64,000 bases of DNA from Rhabditophanes sp. KR3021 (Eukaryota > Nematoda > Chromadorea > Rhabditida > Alloionematidae), in contig CAUJLY010000003.1 of assembly GCA_963281155.1 (NCBI GenBank), positions 124,001-188,000 on the forward strand. The letters are read 5' to 3'. How positions within the stretch are numbered: the stretch's first letter is position 1; every line of letters starts with the position of its first letter. The notes beneath the pieces were generated by a model. It was not told the origin of the DNA. It saw only the letters and a list, made by a program, of their open reading frames with translations, and did not search any database. Positions 1 to 12,603 of this stretch are shown here, one piece after another. Both the position numbers and the translations under genes were made by a program.

Positions 1-2419
1 TTCAACACCCTCGACTGCCCCGACTCGCAACTCAACCCCTCCCTCAACTCCACAAACCTCGAACTTCCAAACACACCATACACTTTCATCCACCTCGAGA
101 TTTGGGTGTTTGACAAGACAGCCGTATTCACAAGATCGTCCCCACCCGTCACCACCACCACCTCTTCCATCGTATCCTCTTTGACCTGCAAAAAGGTTGT
201 CACTTGCCTTTTCTTTGCATTTCCAACCAAACCCACTACTTCAGTTTGATTAGTTACCTCGTTGGAGACAACAGCCGACTGGATACTCCACCCAATCTCA
301 GCCCTACCCTTGCCCTCACCTTGAAATAAGTTCCCAAACAAGTTGGTAGTGGTGGGGCTTGTAGTTTCGGAGGGGCCCAGGGAAGGGGTACCTTTCACAA
401 CGACACCGAACAAAACCCCCTCCCATCCTTTCCCAACTCCTGCCACCTCATTCAACCACAACACAAAGGTGGTGGAGGTGAGGTTGGAGGGGTCTGTCTC
501 GATCCGCAACCCCCACACCGCCGGACACATCCCCGCCACCGATATTATACTCAAATCAGAAGGAAGTTGGACCTTAATTTGTAAGTAAAGAGTCCCATTG
601 TTTAGGAATTCAGTCAGGGGAGTTGCGGTTTGGTTGTTGGTGGGGGTAGAGTAATTGAAGTGGACGAAGAAGGAGTGGAGACTGTTCTTGGAAGTGGATA
701 TGTGAGAGGCCGATTTGAGGGAGATGGTCCAGTTGTTTCTTTCATCCAGCACTGTTTCGCCCATCCCTCTCATCTCCGTCTTTAGAAGGACTCGTTGGCG
801 GGGCAAGGGGAGAAAGGGAGTGAGGCAGGCACGGGAGGAGACTGAGTAAGTTGCTGATAAGCTTTGGTAATTATGCAATGACTGAGGCGAGACAGGCCCG
901 TCAACTTGCACAACATTTGGCATCGGAAACCTAGAGACAAATCAACATTAAATATCCTTTTTTCATTTAAAATATATTTAAATTGGTGGAGAAAGATTTT
1001 GGGATGGTGGCGGTGTAAGTTTGGATGTTCAAAACATTTATATCCTTATTTAGAAGCTAAAGAAGCTACAAAAGATTGCCCTATTTATGTAGCATTCGAC
1101 TCAGACCAAAGTATGTAGGTGTGTCTGCTCCTCAATCGTTACACTATTCTCATATAGATGGGAGAAGTTAACGTTTGAGCAATTTGTAACGTCAATCTTG
1201 TAGAGTGGTGTTGGTGGAAACGAGATTCGTACAGGTAAACGTGGCTACTCAACACTCATTCCCTTGAATACTAAGGATACTATGGTTATTGATAGCTTGA
1301 AATGCGGCCAGTTTCTATGGATGGCTTGTCTTCAAATGAAGGACTTTCTCTGGAGTACTCGGCTATTATGGATCGACAAATATTGACACCTCTGGTCAGT
1401 TTAATGGTCAAGAAACATCTTACTATCGTAAAAAGAATCTCACATATTGTCCCTAGCAACATGCATGGCAATCTAATTAATAGTATTGAATGACATTGCA
1501 CCAACTTTTAACATCCCTTTTTAATCAACGTTTTGCTCGAATCACCCTTGATTCCTTTAAAAACCGCGAAAAAGCAGTCCAACCCAGGCCAAGTGCCTCC
1601 AAAAAAACTCACCAACCCATCGGAATATGTATCCTTATCAAACAAGTATGCTCCCTCCAATGAGACAAAAAACACTCCCCAGCCAACTTAACATTTGCAG
1701 CAGATTCCAAATGAAGACGGACACAAAGTTCAGTCTTCAACAGTTGCAACCATTCAACATTCCCAACAACCAATATGTCCACATAAGGTTTGTCCTAAAA
1801 TGAAATGTTGTTCCTGAGTATAGGGTAGGAGTATTGGTTTTTTTAAGTCAAAACGGGTCACGACACTTATATACATAACCACACACTTCCTCCTAATAAA
1901 GCAAGTCCATCCCAAAGCCTTAGAGATTATGTAAGAAATGTTGGGAAGTCAAGTGATGGATAGTTGTTTTGGAGATACATATATACACCCAAAAGATTGT
2001 TGTTGTTAAGATGGTGAATGTTGTGGTTTGGAAAAAAACTTACTATATTAACTTTTTGCCTAACGATTTTTATCCTAACTGCACAATAAACATTTTGATT
2101 GAGGGATGCAAGGAGAGTGGAGTAAAATTTAGATCCAATGGAGGCAGTTAAGGTCTGTTCGAGAGAATGTGGACATCCATTGACCATAAATAAGTGGGGT
2201 GTGGAGAAGGAAGTAGATGTAGTGGTGGTGGTAGATTGATTAGAAAAGGTTTCTTTTGGATGGACGAAGAAGACGTCTGTGTGGGGATGGATTGAGAGAG
2301 TTGGTGTTCCTGTAAGAAATGAAATGTAAACGGTTTTCTTTTTATTGGATTTGGAGGAAGAAAAACTAACCTTGGACGGAACTTATAACAACAAATAATA
2401 TTAAGTTACAAAATTGCAT
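1..2419 (-). CDS. TMEM132-family transmembrane glycoprotein, 5' part (3' end beyond the window)
   Basis: Spliced gene running off the left edge. Exon 1 (2371-2419) gives a signal peptide, MQFCNLILFVVISSVQG. Exon 2 (2044-2309) joins it in phase 1 and exon 3 starts at 1794 in phase 0. These carry the conserved TMEM132 N-terminal pattern, for example VNIDKPYVDILVVGNVEWL followed by a cysteine-spaced strand pair (LCVRLHL, GECFL, HTCLIRI). A further piece lies around 1286-1463. A long exon open from 930 to the edge holds the cohesin-like block (MCPAVWGLRIET) and LVNTAVLSNTQISRWMKVYG, the counterpart of the family's EILNTAVLTGKTVAVPVKV. TMEM132 proteins are single-pass neuronal adhesion-type proteins; the transmembrane and cytoplasmic parts would lie left of position 1. 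Junctions between 930 and 1620 are not fully resolved. Family assignment is firm; the exon model is partial. Confidence 0.8.
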
Positions 2420-4058
2420 CGTTTAATGTAAGTTGAGTAAATTTGGTTGAGAAATGTGATTAGTACATCATCATACTAAATAGATAGCATTTATTTTACT
2501 TAATATTCATGGAATATGTTTTTTAGTTTTTTGTATTAAAGCCTTTTACTTGATTATTACACCATACATGCAATGAGTTAATTATCTGGAAAGGTGGTTT
2601 AATGTGAGTGATATCAAATTAATATACATACTTATTTTATTAATTTTTTGTTAAACAAAAAGTAAGTGATATGAATGGTGGTGGTAGGGATTGTTTCCGG
2701 TTGGAGACTAAATAAAAATAAATGCAAAGATATGGTTGCCACATACAACTAATACTTGTTTTAAGGTCTTGGTGGTACTAGGACAGTTATGGGACTCTTG
2801 GTACAACCAAAAATTGAATATAAAGAGGCATGCTTTTGATAAATGAGGACATGTATGTGTGTTTTGGTTATCAAATAGCTTAAAAAGTGGTTGTGTTGGA
2901 GAGAGGGAGGGTATAGATAGGTTTCAGAAAGGTCGTTTGGATGGTTCTTTGGAATTATAGTATGTTTTGTATGAATGTAGATTTGTGGTTAATCTTTACT
3001 CTGAATAAAATCTTTTTTTTGTATATTAATGTCTTTTTTCAATTAAGCTCTTTTTTAGAGCCTTCCGTTGTAGGAGGCCACAATTTGCCGTCTTTCTGAA
3101 GGACACAATATAAAGGAACATTTCAAATGTGTGTATAAATTGTAATATAATTTTTTATCTTCAAAATTGTATCCATTAATAAGAATATGTGATAAGAAAA
3201 GTGATATATTTTAATAAAAAGAAGATATATTTAGAGTGAATATGTGGATTAATTGAGTGTAGATGGTTTTAAAATGCAAATATCAAAACCAATAAACATT
3301 CACACGACATTTCAAATAGACTATAAGAGAAAGAATTTTTTATGGCAAGAAAAGAGATATTTGTTAAGTGAATCAGGGAAATATTTATCCAATTTAGTAC
3401 AATATAAGGGTAAGTGATGGAAGTGTCTTGGAATTATAAATGTACGGCATATGATGTTGTAAAGTATAAATATTTATATATGAATATGTTGTATCTAAAT
3501 GTATTTAAGAGTCAAATAAAGTAACAGTACCAGGTCATTAAATGGAATATATAAGGAAGGCATTAAATTAATATGTATTAAGTTTGAGAAAGCGCTTTTA
3601 AAATGTGAATTACTTTTCAAAAGTTAAATAACAAAATCAGCATCAAGATTAGGCATCATACATTTAAACACAAATAAAAATGATGAAGCGGAAATAATTT
3701 AGAGTAGTATCGAAATGATGTCGAAACAATATAGAATGCTTTAGTAATCTAATAAGAAGTATATGCATTTGTAGCTTGAATACTTCATTATTCTTTTTAC
3801 TTGTATTTTCTGTATTGTGAAGCAAAAAGAAAAGTGTCAAAGAAATAAAATAATTAATGTAATGTGAGGGTTGTTTTGGCAACAAGTGATTATTTTGGCG
3901 TTAGAGTTGTTATTATTTTTGAAGTTAATTAGCTTTACCTTAAAGCCTCTAGTATCGAAATAGACGAATGTGTAAGTATAAAATTGTTTATTATAGAATG
4001 TTGACTATGCAAATGACTTGATATAAGTATTGGGGAATAATGATGAGGAAGATGGTGA
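2420..4058. other. Non-coding AT-rich spacer upstream of the TMEM132-like gene
   Basis: No open frame longer than about 70 codons and no recognisable RNA gene. Sequence is AT-rich with short poly-T/poly-A runs. It is expected to hold the promoter of the minus-strand TMEM132-like gene, but I see no defined site. Confidence 0.5.
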
Positions 4059-4416
4059 TTAGGAAAAAGCAACTGTTCGTCTTCGCATCAGAGATCTTCC
4101 CAGTGCGATGAAATCTCTGAATCTTGCTTGATTCAATCGAGTAGCGAGCCCAGGAGGTGGACGTAGCGATGGCATTTGTCCTCCTTGCTGTATTTGGTCC
4201 CTGTTGGCTGTGAATGGTTCCGAATCTAAAGATTGAAGAAACGATTCCCTTTGAGGAGATCTTGTTGGTCCAACTGGTCCTAAATTAACTCATGCCATCA
4301 ATAATTACTCGACTAAATACATATTTTAATAAATATTTACTAAAAATAGCTCAAGCAATGCTTATGTTAAAATAAATTGCTTACCTGCCCTTAATGGATG
4401 GAGGTTGTTTCTTTGT
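4059..4416 (-). CDS. Orphan 3' exons of an unrecognised minus-strand gene
   Basis: Two segments join in frame on the minus strand: a 32-nt exon (4385-4416; acceptor atatttcag, donor GTAAGC) and a terminal exon (4059-4279; acceptor aatttag) ending in TAA. The readable protein is about 83 residues, proline- and arginine-rich, with RPPPGLATRLNQARFRDFIA and a C-terminal RSLMRRRTVAFS. The stretch is clearly richer in G+C than its surroundings, which supports coding. The exons upstream were not found before the tubulin gene at 5922. A second frame across the last exon is also open, so the reading frame is not certain. No family recognised. Confidence 0.35.
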
Positions 4417-5921
4417 CTGAAATATTAATAATATGTTGTAGGACAGATTGGAAGCATTAATTAAAGCATTTGAAGTTAAAATATACTCATCATTAACTTA
4501 CTTTGTTGAAATATGTCTAGATAATTGTGAGTTGACAGAAAAAACAAAAGAAATAGCCATAAAATACACAAGAAAGTTCATTATAGTAAAAGTATTAATA
4601 AATGTATTATTAATATATCTTATGAATAACTCAACTTAAATTATGTCACAAGTGAGCTTATTTGGATGGAAGTAAATAAAAGTATTGTTAATATTTACTG
4701 CCACAAATATAAATTAATAGAGTGATTATGTGTTAATGAAACGGTTGCGTATAGGTTATATGGTTAGGTGTATTTAGATGCAAAGACATTTCGGAGGTCG
4801 TCTACCTATTACTTATATATGATTTCTCTTGACGGGCAAAACACGTTTCAAGCCCTCAAAAAATAGCAGAACATTCAAGCTTTTCTCTTCTTCTTTATTT
4901 GTGATTTGTGTTATCAATATAAACTGTTGATGGAAATGGTTTTTGATGTGATATATGGACATTTTTTGAAGGTAAAAAATGAATGACAGGCGGAGATAAC
5001 TTTTTTATTGATCAAATGAAACCTTCAATCTATTTTCATTCAATCTTCCTTCAATGCAAAAGTTATCTTAATTCGACAAAAAGTTATCTTATTCGACAAA
5101 AAATTGTTCTAATTCTATTTTTATTCCTTTTTCATTCAATCTTAAATTCATTTCCTGCATTCAATCATTCAAAGCATTATAAGTTGCACCTTTATCACAC
5201 GTCAAAGGGAATAAAAAGCCTAAATAGAATAAAAAAAATTAAAAGAATAAAAAGTTTAGTCACTTTCGCCTTCAATGTTTAGTTCCACCACTTATTCTCT
5301 TATATGAACCTTTCACCTCTCCGCCAACAATAGCTTTACAAAAAAGCATCAAAACTAATAATTGTTATTACGACATGTCGAAGGTTATCAAAATAATTTA
5401 CTCATCATAACCACAATAACTAAGGCAACCAAAAAATACCAAATCCAACCACTCTTTCTTGCATTCTTTTAACAAGTAGCTTAACGTTGATTCTAATAAC
5501 ATCGCAAGCCAAGCTTTAATTAATGGTTCAAATGGTAATCTTTAATTAATAGTTCCTTATCTTGTTTGGTGTATGTAATTTATTTGTCAATTTTGTGTAG
5601 TCGAACCATTTTTTGAACAAAAACATCAACTATATAATGTTGTTAGAAGAAGTTCAATAATCACGATATGTTTTAAGCGAATGTCATTGTGTAAGAAAGA
5701 AAAAATGGAGAAAAGTAGGTGTACTAAATAATTTATTGACTTGAATGTTCTATGAAAGATACAAAAATATTAAGCAAGCAAATAAAAATGAAAGGAACAT
5801 AATATATTTAGACCATATCGTTCATCTTTTTATTAAAACACAAAGCATCATAAGAATACTCCAAAGCAAAATTGAATTTACTTGCAGGAAGAGAACAAAG
5901 CAATAGATTAAATTAGATACA
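4417..5921. other. Non-coding AT-rich spacer
   Basis: No supported gene. Contains a short local duplication near 5060-5105 (aaaagttatctta and attcgacaaaaa each repeated) and AT-rich runs. It probably holds the beta-tubulin 3' UTR and may hide upstream exons of the orphan minus-strand gene at 4059-4416. Confidence 0.4.
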
Positions 5922-7450
5922 TTACTCAGCATCTCCTTCGAATTCTTCTCCTTCGATGTCGTCAACACCAGCTTCTTGGTATTGTTGATATTCGGCAACC
6001 AAGTCGTTCATGTTAGATTCAGCTTCAGTGAATTCCATCTCATCCATACCTTCTCCAGTGTACCAATGCATGAATGCCTTTCTCTAAAAAAGTTATGATT
6101 AATACGACGTTTAATGCATTTCCATATTTAATATATCCTTTTCTAAACATATCCTTACTCTCGGCTTTTTTACTCTAAGCCCTACTTCTAATTTTATCTC
6201 CCTTAAGGAATGGAACAAAAACTTAATCGGAACATCGCGCAGAATTGCTCGCTGATGCGCTTGAAGATCTCCTGAATTGCGGTGGTGTTTCCAACGAAGG
6301 TGGCAGACATCTTCAAACCTCTTGGTGGAATATCACAAACAGCAGTCTTGACGTTATTGGGGATCCATTCAACGAAGTATGGTGCATTCTTTTGTTGGAT
6401 AGACATCATTTGTTCGTCTACTTCTCTCATCGACATTTGCCCTCTGAACATGGCGGCAACGGTCAAGTATCTTCCGTGTCTTGGGTCACAGGCGGCCATC
6501 ATGTTCTTGGCGTCAAACATTTGTTGTGTCAATTCGGGGACTGTGAGTGCGTTGTAGGCTGACACTCCCGAAGCAGCCAGAGGAGCGAATCCAGGCATGA
6601 AGAAGTGAAGACGGGGGAAAGGAACCATGTTGACGGCTAACTTTCTAAGATCAGCGTTCAGTTGGCCTGGGAATCTGAGACAGGTGGTGACTCCAGACAT
6701 GGTCATTGAGACCAAGTGATTAAGGTCTCCATAAGTTGGGCTGGTCAGCTTCAGAGTACGGAAACAGATGTCGTACAAGGCCTCGTTGTCGATGCAGAAC
6801 GTCTCGTCGGTGTTTTCGACCAACTGGTGGACGGAGAGGGTGGCGTTGTATGGTTCGACGACGGTGTCGGAAACTTTTGGCGAAGGGAAGACAGAGAATG
6901 AGGACATGATTCTGTCTGGGTATTCTTCGCGGATCTTGGAGATCAGGAGAGTTCCCATACCGGAGCCAGTTCCTCCTCCGAGAGAGTGAGTAAGTTGGAA
7001 TCCTTGGAGGCAGTCACACCCTTCAGCCTCCTTTCTCACGACGTCCATAACGTTTTCTACAAGTTCGGCTCCTTCGGTGTAATGGCCCTTAGCCCAATTG
7101 TTCCCAGCCCCTGATTGCCCAAAGACGAAGTTGTCCGGTCTGAATAGTTGTCCGTAAGAGGATGACCGAATTGAATCCATGGTCCCTGGCTCGAGATCTA
7201 CCAAGACGGCACGTGGCACATACTTTCCTCCGTTGGCTTCATTGTAGTATACATCAATGCGGTCCAAACATTGTTCTTGATTTTCACCAGAAAAAGATCC
7301 ATCTGTTTGAATTCCGTGTTCTTCAGAGATAACTTCCCAAAACTAAAAGCACCCAAATCATAATGATGACTCACCAATAATGATGATTCTTACCTTAGCT
7401 CCGATTTGGTTACCGCATTGGCCGGTTTGGACATGGACGATTTCTCTCAT
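5922..7450 (-). CDS. Beta-tubulin
   Basis: GTP-binding subunit of the microtubule alpha/beta heterodimer. Exon 1 (7394-7450) begins MREI, the autoregulatory tetrapeptide of beta-tubulin mRNA, and includes [12 protein letters not shown] across the first splice. Exon 2 (from 7342) carries the [10 protein letters not shown] glycine-rich GTP loop and conserved blocks to SEQFCAMF. Exon 3 (5922-6083) gives [18 protein letters not shown] and an acidic tail ending [10 protein letters not shown]. Full length is about 447 residues, normal for the family. Positions equivalent to 167, 198 and 200 are Phe, Glu and Phe, the benzimidazole-sensitive state known from parasitic nematodes. The exon 2/exon 3 junction is abnormal: no canonical donor preserves the expected MFRRKAF. 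An upstream acceptor (aattttaattttag) precedes the start codon. Confidence 0.95.
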
Positions 7451-9792
7451 TCTAGTTATTTGACGTTAACTAAAATTAAAAAATATTAAGCAAAAGTTCA
7501 AAAAAAACGCGCACAATATGAGTTAAAGTGTCGGACATTAGACAAGTCATTTTTTATCGATACAACTAATCTCAGTAGCGGCAAGACGTAACACCAACAT
7601 TACATTTCAACAATCTTATACAAGGCCATTTTGACATTCCTAAACAGTTAACAATGTCGCCCAAATTTGCATTAAAAATGGTTTCAAGTTGGGATAAGGG
7701 TGTAGATGTGATATTGGATGTGTGAGTAAGTATGTGGTATGGACAATAAAGTAATAATGGTGTATGTATGTAACTATATGTGGCATATTTAAAAAAGATG
7801 ACTATGCGTACATCCAAATAGTTGATATGCATATTGTCCAACCTTACACGACTAACACAAACCAACAAATAAAAGTATCTCTGATGGTGGTTGGGTTGTG
7901 TAACAAAAGAGATGCAGTGACGGTGTCTGTGTCTGACCCATTGAGGAATCCAAAAAACAGAGATGCAGGTTGCCGTTTTGAGACAAGTTGCCATTGGTAC
8001 AAAATATATTCAAAAAGGGCATTGACCGCCACGATTCAATTTTTATCCGATAATGTGGTGCTAAAAAGAGGGTCGCTGCTTTTAAAAGAGAGAATATTTG
8101 TATGCAATACACAAGAGGCTCTCGCATAGACTATATGAGAGTTATATAATATAGTTAGTTTTGATGGTTAGTAGGAAGGAACAATGTCGATGTGTTTGAA
8201 TGTCAAATGTAAAAGAGCATAGAGATTGAACATGGATTGCTGAGTGACACAAATTGAGTATATAAAAAAATTAAACCAAATCGAGTATGGCATGTATTTT
8301 GTGAAAAAGAGACAATAGAACAGCATCACAAATTAGGTAAATTATGAGCAGTCAGATAGAAAATTATTTGGTCATAAATAAACAATCTACACAAAAATGT
8401 TAAATAAGTTTATGCAATTATTTTGGTTAGTTCTTATCACAAATGTAGAATGCGGGGTTCTTTAGCATTAGGTTATTATCTAGAAAAGAATGGCTTTTTA
8501 GACGCAATAGACAACGCGACCAATTTCATGGTAACGATACAATAAAAAGCTCTTTTGTTCGATGGTTGAGGAAAGATTATTATTGTAGGATGGCTCATTA
8601 TACGACAAGACAAATGGATTTGTTAATTGAAAAAGAACCAGCCGGATACATATAAACAGTTTATTAGATTACCCTAAAATGTGTATTTGCAAAGCTGCAC
8701 AACTAAAAAGATACCATAAAATAGAAGAGAGCGAATGCACAAAGAATGTATTATTTTTAAATATTTTATAAAGCGGCAAACTGTACATTCAATACAAATC
8801 GGAGTCAAATAAAATTTTAAGTAAAAGAGCCCTCCTATTTATTTTTTGGTAAAATTTTTCAAAACACCATGAGGATAATGTTCAGGGCCACTGTCTAGGG
8901 TCATTTTTGACGCTGATTCGAAATATGCTACTTAGAATCCAATCAGATAACTTTTTAACTCTATTTCAGTGCTAAAATTGGTAAAATATACCTATTTGAA
9001 AAAGTCCGGTGTATGTGCAGATCTTAAATTAACTAATGAGCTTTTTATACTACGTAATTTTCAAAAGCATGCATAACTTAAAATTAAACTTTATTAAAAT
9101 AATTAAGATTATCAATGAAAAGGTTGTATTAAAATGGCCTTAAGAAGGATTTTGATAAAAAATAAAATACTATTAATTATCCCATCAAGAACAAAATGTC
9201 ATTAACAAATTAACTTTAGAAATTTGTTCATTTTATTGACACTGAACAATTTTGGATGTGCTGAATACTCTTATTCCGTCTTTAGTAAACATAGTTTTGT
9301 TACCAAAAATGACAGGAAAGTTTTGATAGCATACATTTTCAATCTTTTACTTTTAATAATATTGGTTGATTCTTTTACATTTGTGGTATTAATGGCCAGT
9401 GAAACCTCTAAATAAACAATAACTGTCAATAAAAAATTCTTTTTCCTCCGGTTTAGCATGTTTTTGGTCTAAATATATTAAACGGTTTTTATATGTCATT
9501 TCAAGAGATTTCCTGTGCCATAAATGATAAAATTGGCATTTCTCTACCATCTGTATTTTGAATATTTTGGGGAGGAATAATCCATGGGTGGTTATTCAAT
9601 TATGTTCCTTCAGTAGGAATACAATCAGCCCGATATCTAAATTCTTCAAAAAGATCTATTCTGAAGAATAAAAAGTAACCACGCAAACATTCGAAATAAT
9701 AACATCCTCCCCATAATAAGTACACATTTCATATTATTCTTATTTAAAAAAGTACAATTAAGTTTAAATGAAAAATACAGTTTAAATTGGAA
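7451..9792. other. Intergenic region between beta-tubulin and Lon
   Basis: About 2.3 kb without a supported gene. The part 7570-8130 has overlapping open frames on both strands, but none shows a domain or codon pattern I trust. The rest is AT-rich. The tubulin promoter is expected at the left end. Confidence 0.45.
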
Positions 9793-12265
9793 TTAAAGTT
9801 TGGAAAGGGAATAATTTGGTGTGGATAAAGTTTGTTGGAATGTCTCATTTATCATTGAACTGACATCATCAACAAAGATGATATTTAGGTTGGAAAGAAT
9901 ACTTGCATCAATTTTGTCGATGTCCTCAGCATTTGCTTTGGGTAGAATAATTCTGGTAAGGCCTTCTCTGTGCGCAGCCAATATTTTCTCTTTAATGCCT
10001 CCAACAGGAAGGACATGGCCGCTCAATGTAATTTCGCCACTCATTGCAGTGTCATTTCTGACGCAGTTATTAGTTAATAATGAGAGTAAGGCACACACAA
10101 AAGCGCAACCAGCAGAAGGTCCGTCCTTTTCAATTGATCCCGAGGGAATATGTAGATGAATGTCGAAGTCAGCCAAGTTGGTGAAAATAATTTTAAAACT
10201 TTTAATATGGCCTTTGATGTAACTGTATGCTACTTGGATGGATTCTTTTATAACGTCTCCTAATTTCCCAGTCAGATGCAATTTACCACTTCCAGTACAC
10301 ATAATGGCTTCAATTACTAAAACTTCTCCTCCCACAGGTGTCCAGGCTAATCCAAAAGCAACTCCCGGAGACATCTTTGCTTGTTGTTGCTTTATATGAC
10401 TCTCTTTAATTTTCTCATTCTAAAATAAAAATTAATTGACTTAATAACTAAATTTAACATCAACTTACTCCCAAAATGGCTTTAATGCCTACTTGATTCA
10501 ATACAATTGGTATTTGCAAAGAATTCGTCAAAATATCAGTCTCAACTTCGCCTCCATTTAAATTCTCGGCAATTTTTAGTGCACTATTTCTTAAAATTGC
10601 AGAAATAGTTCTTTCCAATTGTCTTACACCTGCTTCTCTTGTATATTTGGTAATGATAAAATAAATCGAAGGTTCATCTAATAAAATAAGATCCTCAAAT
10701 AATCCATGTGCTTTCATTTGCTTAGGAATAATATAATTTGTTGCTATTTTGATCTTTTCCTCAACAGTATAACTTGCCATTTCAACTACTTCCATACGAT
10801 CTAATAATGGTCCAGGAATTGTTGATAAATCATTAGCTGTGGCAATGAATAAAGTTTTTGACAAATCAAAAGGCAAATTTAGGTAAGAATCTTGGAAATT
10901 GCAATTTTGTTCAGGATCTAAAACTTCCAATAAAGCTGCTGATGGATCCCCTTGAACTCCTGCACTAATTTTGTCAATTTCATCCAACAAAATGACTGCA
11001 TTCGAGGATTTGCTTTGTTTGATGGCTTGCAAAATCCGACCAGGCATACTGCCAATATACGTCTTTTTGTGTCCACGGATGTCAGATTGATCCCTAATCC
11101 CTCCCAAAGAAATTCTCTCAAATTTTCTATCCAATGTTTGGGCTATGGCCTTGGCCACAGATGTCTTTCCAACTCCCGGTGGTCCAACTAAACATATAAT
11201 TGGTCCATTTGATTCATTCTTCAACTTCTTAACTGCCAAAAACTCCATAATCCGTTTTTTAACATCAACCATACCTTCATGACTGTTATTTAAAATTGAT
11301 CTAGCTTTCTTTAAGTCAGTACAATCAACCGTAAAATGATTCCATGGCAAATCACAAATAAACTGAATATATCCTCTTTGCAAGGAATATTCTGAAGATG
11401 TTTCATTCATGTACTTAAATCTCTCTAATTCACTCAAAACAGTCTCAAGTGTTTCAGCCTTTAAGTTTAATTTTACAATCTTTTCTTTTAAGCTATCAAA
11501 TTCGTTTTTATTAGATTCGTTCTTTTTATGTTTAGTCATAATATTCTTGAGATTTGGTGGTGTGACAACTGTGGAAACTAGCTTTTTTAATGATTCCATG
11601 GACGTAGAAAATTCATTTGGTTTTCTGGATTTATTCTGTTCTATAGATTTTAGAACCGATTCAATTACTTCATTGCCCATTTGGACTCTTTTCCTCACAT
11701 TTGTGGTAGATAGATATTCGAGTTGTTTTGGGTAGGGAGTTATATTTAACAAATACACCATAATATCCGCTATTTGTCCGTACTTAGGTTCACCTGAAAT
11801 TGCCTCCTGAAGATCCTTAACAGTCGAAGTATTTCCCTCGAAATACAATGCCACTTTACCAACATTCAAAAGCAATTTATTCTTAAGCCCGTCATCAAAC
11901 TCAGCTGGAAAATGATCCTCTACAATTTGAACATCTGTTTCTGGCAAAATAAATGTGTCAATAAAAACTCGAGACAATCCCTTAACATGAAAAGAATATT
12001 GGAGTTTGGAGTTTGGAGTTGACCAAGTTATTATTCGCTCAATCAAAGCTAAAGTACCATACTCATAAACAGTTTTGTTAGCTCCTTTTTGATAGTTGTA
12101 AGCGATAATAATTTTTGCATTGCCTTCATTGATTTCTTCAGGTGTTGTGTGCTTTAACAAGGTTGTTTCAATTGTTTGTAAGTTGGTGGCACTTCTGACA
12201 GGAATGCGCATTCTACATCCTGGCAATAGTACGCCATTGGTCACAATTAGTATAGGAAATTTCAT
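9793..12265 (-). CDS. LONP2: Peroxisomal Lon protease (LONP2-like)
   Basis: ATP-dependent serine protease of the AAA+ class that degrades damaged or unassembled matrix proteins. Two exons (10469-12265 and 9793-10419) join in phase 0 across a 49-nt intron, giving 807 residues, close to the usual length of peroxisomal Lon. The N-terminal substrate-binding domain occupies about residues 1-230. Walker A GPPGVGKTS lies at 361-369, Walker B near ILLDEIDK, and the proteolytic Ser/Lys dyad in KDGPSAG (about Ser701) and VGGIKEK (about Lys742). The protein ends in SKL, a canonical type 1 peroxisomal targeting signal, and no mitochondrial presequence is visible, which separates it from mitochondrial LONP1. 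A small unrecognised gene lies 338 bp upstream on the same strand. Confidence 0.95.
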
Positions 12266-12603
12266 GACTTTATATTATTAGAGAAATGCGGAAGGGAACT
12301 TTGTTAATAAATACCTTTACTCATCATACCAATCTTATCACATATTTTTGCATGTCCACTATACACTACAAAGTTCAAATCAACAACATACTACGATCAA
12401 CTTACTTTTCAATGTAATTTAAACAACTACAAAATATGTTTATTGTAGTCTGTTCATCTTAAAGGAGAAACTAATTTGAAAGTTCAGTTAGAATCTTGTT
12501 GCAGATGTGGCAAGAGAATTAATTACACTAAAAACAAGAAAATATATTGTACTATAATAGTTTATTTATCGAATAAAAGTGATGTTAAAATATTAGTACG
12601 TAA
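12266..12603. other. Short intergenic spacer upstream of the Lon gene
   Basis: AT-rich, 338 bp between two minus-strand genes. No clear promoter element or strong 3' acceptor immediately before the Lon ATG; an AATAAA hexamer lies near 12572, on the wrong strand to serve the upstream gene. Nothing else seen. Confidence 0.4.

Noticed and set aside
7572..8129. Overlapping open frames on both strands upstream of beta-tubulin
   Set aside because: No domain, no consistent codon pattern and no exon structure; typical of low-stop AT/GC-mixed spacer.
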